From NCBI GenBank assembly GCA_016793585.1, contig JAEUJR010000280.1, positions 1-8,557 of the forward strand: DNA of 8,557 nucleotides, given 5' to 3'. Every line of letters begins with the position of its first letter. The stretch's first letter is position 1. Below are positions 1 to 4,965 of the stretch, in pieces. Both the position numbers and the translations under genes were made by a program. Origin of the DNA: Archangium sp. (GTDB lineage: Bacteria > Myxococcota > Myxococcia > Myxococcales > Myxococcaceae). The notes beneath the pieces were generated by a model. That model had not been told where the DNA came from, did no database searches, and saw only the letters and a program-made list of their open reading frames with translations.

Positions 1-2
1 GG

Positions 3-125
3 CGGTTTCAGCTCGAGCGCGAGCTGGCGTCGATGCCCCCCATGCCGTCACTGCTCGATGCGTCGTTCGACGAGCCGAAGAATCCGTCGGCCGACGCGCC
101 GAAAGATCCACCGACGAGCGCGTGA
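3..125 (+). CDS. C-terminal end of an unidentified upstream gene (partial)
   Basis: This open frame enters from the left edge and stops at a TGA at 123-125, giving the last 40 residues of a protein. The visible part starts RFQLERELASMPPMPSLLDA and continues into a polar, Pro/Asp/Lys-rich tail ending PPTSA. The first ten residues look like the end of a charged helix and the rest looks like a disordered tail. Coding is supported by third-position composition: 33 of 40 sense codons end in G or C. The other two plus frames of the same stretch are Arg- and Ser-rich or lack this bias. The fragment is too short and low in complexity to assign a family. The gap of 126 bases to the lipoprotein start means the two genes could be co-transcribed or separate. 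Confidence 0.6.
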   Translation, partial: RFQLERELASMPPMPSLLDASFDEPKNPSADAPKDPPTSA

Positions 126-129
126 TCGT

Positions 130-153
130 CTCGAGGGACGACGTTCGTCCGAG
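130..153 (+). terminator. Weak hairpin just after the upstream gene's stop
   Basis: GGACGA (136-141) and TCGTCC (145-150) form a 6-bp stem around a 3-base loop. An alternative fold adds CTCG (130-133) pairing with CGAG (150-153), with a small bulge. It begins only a few bases after the TGA at 123-125, a position that suits a transcription terminator. No T-run follows, so intrinsic termination is doubtful, and inverted repeats of this size arise easily in GC-rich DNA. Confidence 0.25.
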
Positions 154-239
154 CAGAGGGATCTCGACTTCGGTCATTTCGAAGAACGCAGGCCAGTTGG
201 CCCGGGCATGTCTCTTGATGAGCGGCGGGCGCTCAACCC

Positions 240-245
240 GAGGAG
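240..245 (+). promoter_or_regulatory. Ribosome binding site of the lipoprotein gene
   Basis: GAGGAG lies 6 bases before the ATG at 252. It is a strong Shine-Dalgarno match at a normal distance and fixes this start, which also puts a lipoprotein signal peptide exactly at the N-terminus. I could not identify a convincing promoter in 126-239. Confidence 0.75.
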
Positions 246-251
246 CCCCGC

Positions 252-2915
252 ATGTTCAGATCAGTCGTCCTGAGTGTCTCGTTGTGTGTCGTCGCTTGTG
301 ACGGAGGTGCAAGGACGTGCGACACGCAATGCCCTGCGTCGTCGTCGTGCGACAGCGCCACCAACCTCTGCATTCTTCGCAGTGGCCGTGACGCCGGTTC
401 GACGCATTCGTCGTCGAGCGCTGGCGGCGTCGCTGCTGGCGGTACGGCAGGGAGCGCGGGTGGGGGTTCGGCGGGTGGCGAGTCTCTCGGTGGAGGCGCT
501 GCGGGTGGCGAATCGAGCGGCGGTGGTGCAGCGGGTGGCGAGTCGCTCGGTGGGGGGGCGGCGGGCGGCGAACCGCTGGGCGGAGGGAGCGCGGGTGGTG
601 AATCGGGCGGCGGCTCAGCCGGAGGCGTCGCGCCGGTCGATGCCGGCTCATGCACGCCCTCGCTCTGGTATCGCGACGCAGACCATGACGGCTTCGGCGC
701 TCCCGCGAGCGTCTCGCCGCCCGTCGAGAGCTGCGTGGCGTTGGCAGGCACCGTGAACGCCGGAACCGACTGCGACGACGCCTCGCCGCTCGTGAACCCC
801 GATGCGCTCGAAGTGTGCGACGCGCTCCTCGTCGATGAGAACTGCGACGGTCGCGTCAACGAGGGCTGTCAGTGTCTCACCATCGGCTCGACGCAGCCGT
901 GTTGTTCGGGTCGTGGCGTTCAGGTGTGCGTCGCGTTCGATGGCGGAGCGCGCTTCACGGACTGCGACGCGCCGATCGGCGTCGAGCGCTGCAACGGCCT
1001 CGACGACGACTGCAACGCGCTCATCGATGACCTTCCTCGCTTCGATGGCGGCGCGCCGGTCGATGGCGGCCAGGTCGGCTTGAGCTGCTCGGTCGGCGTT
1101 GGCGCGTGTCGAAGGAGCTCCACCGACGTGTGCATGGCGGCCCAGCTCTTCTGTCCCGTCGATGCTGGCGTGCCCTCGGTCGAGCAGTGCAACGGCGTCG
1201 ATGACGACTGCAACGGCCTCGTCGACGAGACGAGCAACCTCTGCATGTCGATCGCTGGCCAGTCGTGCGTGAGCGGCGCGTGCACCTGTCCTGCGGGGCA
1301 ATCGGTGTGCGGCGCTTCGTGTCGAACGCTCGGTGGCTCGTGCGCGGCTGGCGTTGGCGCGTGCCGGCGCAGCGGCGTGAACGTGTGCGCAGCCGCGGCC
1401 GTCGTCTGCAACGCCACGCCCGCCCAACCCGGAGTCGAGGTCTGCAACGCCATCGACGATGACTGCGACGGAACGACCGACGAACCCGGCGCGGGTCTGT
1501 GCCCGGCTTCGGGGCAGACCTGCGCGGCAGGCACCTGCAGCTGCCCCGCGGGTCAACAGGTGTGCGGCTCGGCGTGCGTCGTGTTGGGCGGAGCGTGCGC
1601 TGTCGGCATCGGCGTGTGCCGCAACGCTGGAACCGAGGTCTGCGCGAACGGAGCAGTGACCTGCAGCGCCACGCCCAATCCTCCGACGACAGAGGTGTGC
1701 AACCTGCTCGACGATGACTGCGACGGCGCGGCGGACGAAGCGGGCCCGAACCTGTGCCCGTTCAGCGGTCAGCTCTGCTCCGCAGGCTCGTGCAGTTGCC
1801 CGGCTGGCCAGGCGCTGTGTGGAGGCGCTTGCAGGGCCCTCGTCGCCTGCAGCAGTGACGTCGACAACGATCGGTATCGCGCTGGAACCTCGACGCTCGA
1901 CTACTGCCCCGATGCGGCCCGCGCAGCGGCTGGCTTCTGTCCCCCAGGGCTGGTCGCGCCGAGCGCCTCGTTTGGAGTCGATTGCGATGATGCTTCGGCA
2001 CTCCGATACCAACTCGTTTCTTCTCGTGTCGACGTCGACGGCGACTCCACCTGTACAGGCCCGGCAGTCGATGAATGCGTCGGCGTCACGCCGAACGCTC
2101 AGCGTCAGTTCACGGCCTCGTGCCGTGTGGGGCCAGACGATTGTGCCGATGGAAACCCCGCCACGTTCCAACAGGCGATGGTCTCGGTGGACGCCGACGG
2201 CGACCAGTCCTGTGTCGGCTCCGTGACGAGTTGCATCGGGGCGGCGCCTCCGGCCGGGTACCGCTTCTCCTCGAGCTGTCAGCGCTTCTCGGACTGCGCT
2301 GACACGAACGCCGCGGTATTTCAGAACGTCGTCATCGCTGCGGACCAGGACGGCGATGGCTTCTGCGGCACCGGGCCCATGGTGTCGTGTATCGGCTCTT
2401 CGCCACCTGTCGGTTTCCGGGTCGCGGCGAGCTGCAACACCGGAACGGACTGCGATGACAACAACTCGAGCCGCTATCAGATCTTGACCGTTCGCACCGA
2501 CCAGGACGGCGACCAGTACTGCGTCGACTCGTCGCGTGGCGTTTGTGCAGGGGCCACGCCGCCCGCAGGCACTCGCCTCACGAACAACTGCGCCGGCGAT
2601 GACTGTCGCGACACGAACTTCCTGGCCACGACGACGTGCTCCCTGCACTGGTCGACGGCTTCCGCGAACAAATCGTGTGGCATTGGTCCTCCGCCAACCG
2701 AGACGTTCTCGGTCAGCATCGTGGAGCCCTCTCAGTTCGGGTGCCCGGCCGGCTTCCAAACGAATGGCATCTTCGGCGCACAGCCAACGGGCGGGAACCT
2801 CTCCGGCACGTGTTCAGTCGTACCGGGGCAGCCGACGAACATCACCATGACGTGTCCGGGCGGAGGCTTCGGCTCGTTCTCGTGTCGTGTCCTGGGCACC
2901 TGCGTCGCGCAGTAG
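252..2915 (+). CDS. Cys-rich repeat lipoprotein with MopE-type metal-binding motifs
   Basis: This is an 887-residue predicted surface or periplasmic lipoprotein. Residues 1-16 form a short signal peptide ending in a lipobox (V-V-A-Cys16). Asp is at +2; in E. coli this would retain the protein in the inner membrane, but the rule may not hold here. Residues 57-125 are a Gly/Ala/Ser/Glu linker containing 10-residue repeats. Residues 138-206 form a MopE-like unit (YRDADHDGFG, then DCDD, then DENCDG). The core motif CNGxDDDCNxxxD/E recurs near residues 247, 313, 398 and 483. Residues 276-530 are three 85-residue tandem repeats. Residues 531-796 are about five DxDxD-containing units with regular cysteines. 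Residues 797-887 are a Cys-containing, probably beta-rich tail I cannot assign. The protein has about 80 cysteines, implying heavy disulfide cross-linking outside the cytoplasm. The acidic DxDxDG loops suggest Ca2+ or other metal binding; this is inference from motif type, and no enzyme motif is visible. There is no MYXO-CTERM-like sorting tail. Function is unknown; adhesion or a structural surface role is possible. Confidence 0.88.
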   Translation: MFRSVVLSVSLCVVACDGGARTCDTQCPASSSCDSATNLCILRSGRDAGSTHSSSSAGGVAAGGTAGSAGGGSAGGESLGGGAAGGESSGGGAAGGESLGGGAAGGEPLGGGSAGGESGGGSAGGVAPVDAGSCTPSLWYRDADHDGFGAPASVSPPVESCVALAGTVNAGTDCDDASPLVNPDALEVCDALLVDENCDGRVNEGCQCLTIGSTQPCCSGRGVQVCVAFDGGARFTDCDAPIGVERCNGLDDDCNALIDDLPRFDGGAPVDGGQVGLSCSVGVGACRRSSTDVCMAAQLFCPVDAGVPSVEQCNGVDDDCNGLVDETSNLCMSIAGQSCVSGACTCPAGQSVCGASCRTLGGSCAAGVGACRRSGVNVCAAAAVVCNATPAQPGVEVCNAIDDDCDGTTDEPGAGLCPASGQTCAAGTCSCPAGQQVCGSACVVLGGACAVGIGVCRNAGTEVCANGAVTCSATPNPPTTEVCNLLDDDCDGAADEAGPNLCPFSGQLCSAGSCSCPAGQALCGGACRALVACSSDVDNDRYRAGTSTLDYCPDAARAAAGFCPPGLVAPSASFGVDCDDASALRYQLVSSRVDVDGDSTCTGPAVDECVGVTPNAQRQFTASCRVGPDDCADGNPATFQQAMVSVDADGDQSCVGSVTSCIGAAPPAGYRFSSSCQRFSDCADTNAAVFQNVVIAADQDGDGFCGTGPMVSCIGSSPPVGFRVAASCNTGTDCDDNNSSRYQILTVRTDQDGDQYCVDSSRGVCAGATPPAGTRLTNNCAGDDCRDTNFLATTTCSLHWSTASANKSCGIGPPPTETFSVSIVEPSQFGCPAGFQTNGIFGAQPTGGNLSGTCSVVPGQPTNITMTCPGGGFGSFSCRVLGTCVAQ
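459..608 (+). repeat. Five 30-bp tandem repeats encoding the Gly-rich linker
   Basis: Residues 70-119 of the lipoprotein read as five copies of a 10-residue unit of the form GGG(S/A)AGGE(S/P)x, and a partial sixth copy follows. The DNA copies differ mostly at third positions. The array contains a run of seven G (552-558). The repeats form a flexible, low-complexity spacer between the lipid-anchored N-terminus and the metal-binding domains. Confidence 0.85.
1077..1841 (+). repeat. Three tandem 85-residue (255-bp) Cys-rich repeats
   Basis: Residues 276-360, 361-445 and 446-530 align without gaps. Each copy has SC or AC near its start, then GxGxCR, a VC pair, the CNxxDDDC(N/D)G core, LCxxxGQxC, a TCPAG or SCPAG step, and ends CGxxCxxL. 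The DDDC cores begin at 1200, 1455 and 1710, exactly 255 bases apart. Copies two and three are more alike (CDG core, ATP spacer) than either is to copy one, which suggests stepwise duplication. An earlier partial core (residues 245-260) lies only 66 residues before the first DDDC. Confidence 0.9.
1842..2639 (+). repeat. Degenerate ~52-residue DxDxD/Cys repeats
   Basis: Residues 531-796 hold a second repeat family. DxDxD loops start at residues 536, 594, 647, 698 and 750, so the last four are 51 to 53 residues apart. A typical unit is DxDGDxxC, then Cys, a PPxGxR-like step, Cys and a DC(D/A)D(x)N-like acidic turn before the next loop. The DxDxDG pattern resembles calcium-binding loops of the EF-hand or thrombospondin type 3 kind. 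This is a motif resemblance, not a demonstrated homology. Confidence 0.75.
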
Positions 2916-2933
2916 CCACTCGATGCAGCGATG

Positions 2934-2963
2934 GGGCCGCTGGCACGACGACGCCGGCGGCCC
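2934..2963. terminator. Shared terminator hairpin between convergent genes
   Basis: The left arm GGGCCGCTGGC (2934-2944) pairs with the right arm GCCGGCGGCCC (2953-2963) around an 8-base loop: 11 bp, one of them a G-T pair. It fills the 48-base gap between the lipoprotein stop (2913-2915) and the HMG-CoA synthase stop (complement of 2964-2966). On the minus strand the stem begins immediately after the stop codon. Neither side has a clear T-run, but the position and stem strength suit a bidirectional terminator. Confidence 0.65.
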
Positions 2964-4148
2964 TTACGCCTCGGGCGAGACGTACGTGCGGCGGTGCGCG
3001 TCGACCCCGAGGAAGCGGAAGTCGTCGGCGACGGCCTGTTCGATGGGCCGCACGTCGAGCTCTTCGCGTGACTTCATCACCTGCTCGTACTCGTCGAACG
3101 AGAGCACGCGGCGGCGATCGAGCATGGCCTGAAGCCCGAGGGCGTGAACGCGCTCCTGGGCTCCGGGCACCACGGCGCCGACGAAGAACTCGGCGCACGA
3201 GCCGCTGCCGTAGCTGAAGAGCCCGAGCTGTTGCCCATCGAGGTTCTTCACCGAGGTGGCGAGCAGCGACGCGAGCGCGAGATAGAGCGAGCCCGTGTAG
3301 ATGTTTCCGACCTGCGCGGGCAGCACGAGCGAGGCTCCGACCTGCACGTCGAACGACGCGTCGGGCGTCTCGTCACCGTCCATCGCGCGCACCTGGCGGT
3401 GGGCCTTTCGCGCCATCTTCCCGTAGGGCACGTGGTACGCGAGCGCGGCGCAGTCGCTCGCACGCACGCCGGGCACGAGCTGCTGGAAGTGCCGGTACGC
3501 GCCGCTCAACGCATCGAGGTAGCACTGCACCGAGTAGTGACCGTCGACGTGCGCGTCCTTCGAGTAGAGCGGCCGCCAGAAATCGTGAACGTCGATGGCG
3601 TACTGGCCCGATTGCGAAGGGTCGAGCTCGACGAGGCGCGGGTTCTCGGAGACGACGAGCGCGACGGCGCCGGCTCCCTGGGTCGGTTCACCAGCGGTCT
3701 TCAGGCCGTAGCGCGCGATGTCGGAGCAGACGACCAGCGCCTTCTTCCCGCGCGCGCTGCCAGACCGAATCCAGTCGAGCGCCATCATGAGGCCCGCGGT
3801 GCCGCCGTAGCAGGCGTGTTTGGTCTCGAAGACGCGACAGTTGCGGCCGATGCCGAGCAGCCCCTGCACGAACGACGCGACGGGCTTGGAGTGATCGACC
3901 GCGGTCTCGGTGCCGACGATGAGCAGACCGATCTCGTCTTCACGCGTGCCCGTCGACTCGAGCGCCATGTGGCCAGCGCGGGCCGCGAGCGTCACCGTGT
4001 CTTCGTCGATGGGGGCGATGCCCATGCGCCAGGTGCCGAGGCCGTCGAGGTACTTTGCTGGAGCGACGCCACGAGCCTTCGCCAGCGTCTCGAGATCGAT
4101 GCACAACGAAGGAACTGCGAGCCCCAACCCGTCGATGCCAGTGCGCAC
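2964..4148 (-). CDS. mvaS: Hydroxymethylglutaryl-CoA synthase (MvaS family)
   Basis: It is predicted to condense acetyl-CoA with acetoacetyl-CoA to give HMG-CoA, the committed step towards mevalonate and isoprenoids, in the cytoplasm. With a GTG start at 4148 the protein has 394 residues, close to bacterial MvaS (about 390), and begins RTGIDGLGLAVPS, the usual first strand. The catalytic residues are visible: Glu81 in VGTETAVD, nucleophile Cys113 in KHACYGGTAG and His239 in AYHVPYGKM, close to Glu79, Cys111 and His233 of the Staphylococcus aureus enzyme. Family signatures GEPTQGAGAVA, HDFWRP, GNIYTGSLYLALASLL and FSYGSGSCAEFF follow. An in-frame ATG at 4289 would add 47 residues unlike any MvaS N-terminus and overlap vapB, so I reject it. 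Some stretches (NCRVFE near Cys113, AHR after His239) recall the beta-branching PksG/TaC relatives, but no polyketide genes are seen here. No other mevalonate gene is visible either. Confidence 0.9.
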   Translation of the reverse strand: MRTGIDGLGLAVPSLCIDLETLAKARGVAPAKYLDGLGTWRMGIAPIDEDTVTLAARAGHMALESTGTREDEIGLLIVGTETAVDHSKPVASFVQGLLGIGRNCRVFETKHACYGGTAGLMMALDWIRSGSARGKKALVVCSDIARYGLKTAGEPTQGAGAVALVVSENPRLVELDPSQSGQYAIDVHDFWRPLYSKDAHVDGHYSVQCYLDALSGAYRHFQQLVPGVRASDCAALAYHVPYGKMARKAHRQVRAMDGDETPDASFDVQVGASLVLPAQVGNIYTGSLYLALASLLATSVKNLDGQQLGLFSYGSGSCAEFFVGAVVPGAQERVHALGLQAMLDRRRVLSFDEYEQVMKSREELDVRPIEQAVADDFRFLGVDAHRRTYVSPEA

Positions 4149-4153
4149 GTGAA

Positions 4154-4157
4154 CTCC
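4154..4157 (-). promoter_or_regulatory. Ribosome binding site that decides the mvaS start
   Basis: On the minus strand GGAG precedes the GTG at 4148 by 5 bases. No comparable site stands before the in-frame ATG at 4232 or the one at 4289. Together with the homology-matching N-terminus, this supports the GTG start. Confidence 0.65.
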
Positions 4158-4198
4158 GCGGAGGTGATGTTGCGGCGCAGCAATAATGCGGCCGGTCC

Positions 4199-4210
4199 CA
4201 TTGCGCAATG
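4199..4210. promoter_or_regulatory. 12-base palindrome upstream of mvaS, possible operator
   Basis: CATTGCGCAATG is perfectly self-complementary and lies about 50 bases upstream of the mvaS GTG, in the AT-richer part of the divergent intergenic region. A loose -10-like hexamer (CATTAT on the minus strand, 4183-4188) lies between it and the gene. It could bind a dimeric regulator of mvaS. No family can be named from the sequence alone. Confidence 0.35.
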
Positions 4211-4252
4211 CGTTGTGCGATGCAGCATTCATGCGGTTCTGATGGGGTGGGT

Positions 4253-4277
4253 TGTCATATCTCGGTGAGATATGACA
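4253..4277. promoter_or_regulatory. Perfect inverted repeat, likely vapBC autoregulatory operator
   Basis: TGTCATATCTC (4253-4263) and GAGATATGACA (4267-4277) are perfect 11-bp arms around a 3-base spacer, ending 10 bases before the vapB ATG. It is AT-rich against a very GC-rich background. VapB antitoxins of the AbrB fold, alone or with VapC, typically bind a palindrome over their own promoter, so this is the obvious candidate site. As RNA it would also be a strong hairpin next to the vapB ribosome binding site. Confidence 0.7.
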
Positions 4278-4280
4278 GGG
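4277..4280 (+). promoter_or_regulatory. Probable vapB ribosome binding site
   Basis: AGGG lies 7 bases before the ATG at 4288 and touches the right arm of the inverted repeat. It is a modest Shine-Dalgarno match. It favours the ATG at 4288 over the in-frame ATG at 4312, which has no clear site. Confidence 0.45.
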
Positions 4281-4287
4281 TCGGCGC

Positions 4288-4560
4288 ATGACGAAGAAGC
4301 CGACTGACGCGATGGCGAAGGTCTTCTGGTCGGGCAGGAGTCAGGCGATTCGGATTCCCCAGGAGTACCGCCTCTCGTGCCGTGAGGTTCGTATTCATCG
4401 TGAGGGCCGAAACCTCGTGCTCGAGCCCGTCGAAGAAGAGACGGACGAGAACGGCTGGTCGGTGAGGTTCCTCGAGTTCTTCCGGGCGATCGAACGAGAC
4501 GAGCGGCTCGACCTGGGCGATCGCACCAAGAAGCCGGAGCGGGGGAATCCGCTCACGTGA
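4288..4560 (+). CDS. vapB: VapB-type antitoxin, AbrB/MazE fold
   Basis: This is a 90-residue antitoxin of a type II toxin-antitoxin pair. Residues 9-48 form the N-terminal swapped-hairpin (AbrB/SpoVT-like) DNA-binding domain, recognised by AKVFWSGRSQAIRIP followed by a CREVRIHREG strand and LVLEP. The same SxRSQAxRxP signature occurs in enterobacterial VapB/VagC. The charged C-terminal part (about 50-90, with WSVRFLEFF) is where VapB proteins bind and block the VapC active site. The gene ends in a GTGA overlap with vapC, so the pair is almost certainly translated in step. A perfect inverted repeat just upstream is the likely self-regulation site. The start could instead be the ATG at 4312, which would give a shorter protein starting MAKVFW, also typical of the family. 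Confidence 0.88.
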   Translation: MTKKPTDAMAKVFWSGRSQAIRIPQEYRLSCREVRIHREGRNLVLEPVEEETDENGWSVRFLEFFRAIERDERLDLGDRTKKPERGNPLT

Positions 4561-4964
4561 GAGATCGCTACCTGCTGGACACGAACATCGCGTCGTTCGT
4601 CATCAAAGGAACGCACCCGCACGTGCTGACGAAGCTGGCGCGACACCCGCGAACGAAGGTCGGCATCAGCGTGGTGACGGAGTTGGAGCTTCAGTTCGGC
4701 GTCGAGAAGGCCGGTGCGCCGGCAGACCTCGCGACCAGGGTGGCGGAGTTTCTTCGTGCGGTGCCCGTGCTCGAGTTTCCGCCCGAGATCGCCGTTCACT
4801 ACGCGCGCATTCGAACGCATCTCGAGAAGGTCGGCCGGCCCATCGGTGCGCTCGACACCATCATCGCCGCGCATGCCGCTGCGGTGGGTGCAGTGCTCGT
4901 CACCAACAACGTTCGCGAGTTCGGTCGAGTGAAGGGCCTGCGCTTCGAAGACTGGAGCCAGTGA
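4557..4964 (+). CDS. vapC: VapC toxin, PIN-domain ribonuclease
   Basis: This 135-residue protein is a single PIN domain, the usual VapC length. The acidic metal-binding residues are visible: Asp8 in YLLDTN, Glu42 in VTELEL and Asp100 in GALDTIIAAHA. The TNNVREF segment (Thr116-Phe122) completes the active site. The layout (LDTN, then ELxxGxEK, GRPIGxxD, VTNNxREFxRVxGLRxEDWS) closely follows the plasmid/enterobacterial VapC subgroup, whose characterised members cleave initiator tRNA. That target is an inference for this protein. Translation starts at a GTG (4557) overlapping the vapB stop. GGAG at 4536-4539 and a G-rich stretch at 4541-4546 lie upstream but at a poor distance, so coupling to vapB is probably important. 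All catalytic residues are intact, so the toxin looks active. Its stop lies one base from the end of the opposing lhr gene. Confidence 0.93.
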   Translation: MRDRYLLDTNIASFVIKGTHPHVLTKLARHPRTKVGISVVTELELQFGVEKAGAPADLATRVAEFLRAVPVLEFPPEIAVHYARIRTHLEKVGRPIGALDTIIAAHAAAVGAVLVTNNVREFGRVKGLRFEDWSQ

Positions 4965-4965
4965 C

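Noticed and set aside
191..202. GGCCA / TGGCC inverted repeat upstream of the lipoprotein gene
   Set aside because: Five-bp arms are common by chance in DNA of this composition, and nothing else marks it as an operator.
197..213. Possible sigma-54 promoter (TTGGCCCG...) before the lipoprotein gene
   Set aside because: The upstream GG is present, but the required GC at the -12 position is TC, so the match fails at a core base.
233..859. Pro-rich 208-residue minus-strand frame
   Set aside because: Its PPP-rich part is simply the complement of the Gly-rich linker repeats, and it starts inside the MopE unit with no support of its own.
648..2759. 703-residue open frame antisense to the lipoprotein gene
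   Set aside because: It is Arg/Ala/Val-rich with no recognisable domain and mirrors the codon bias of the sense gene, whose signal peptide, ribosome binding site and repeats are convincing. It is a high-GC shadow.
3144..4268. 374-residue plus-strand frame antisense to mvaS
   Set aside because: The opposite strand encodes an HMG-CoA synthase with all catalytic residues. This frame has no family features and is rich in Arg, Glu and His from reversed codons.
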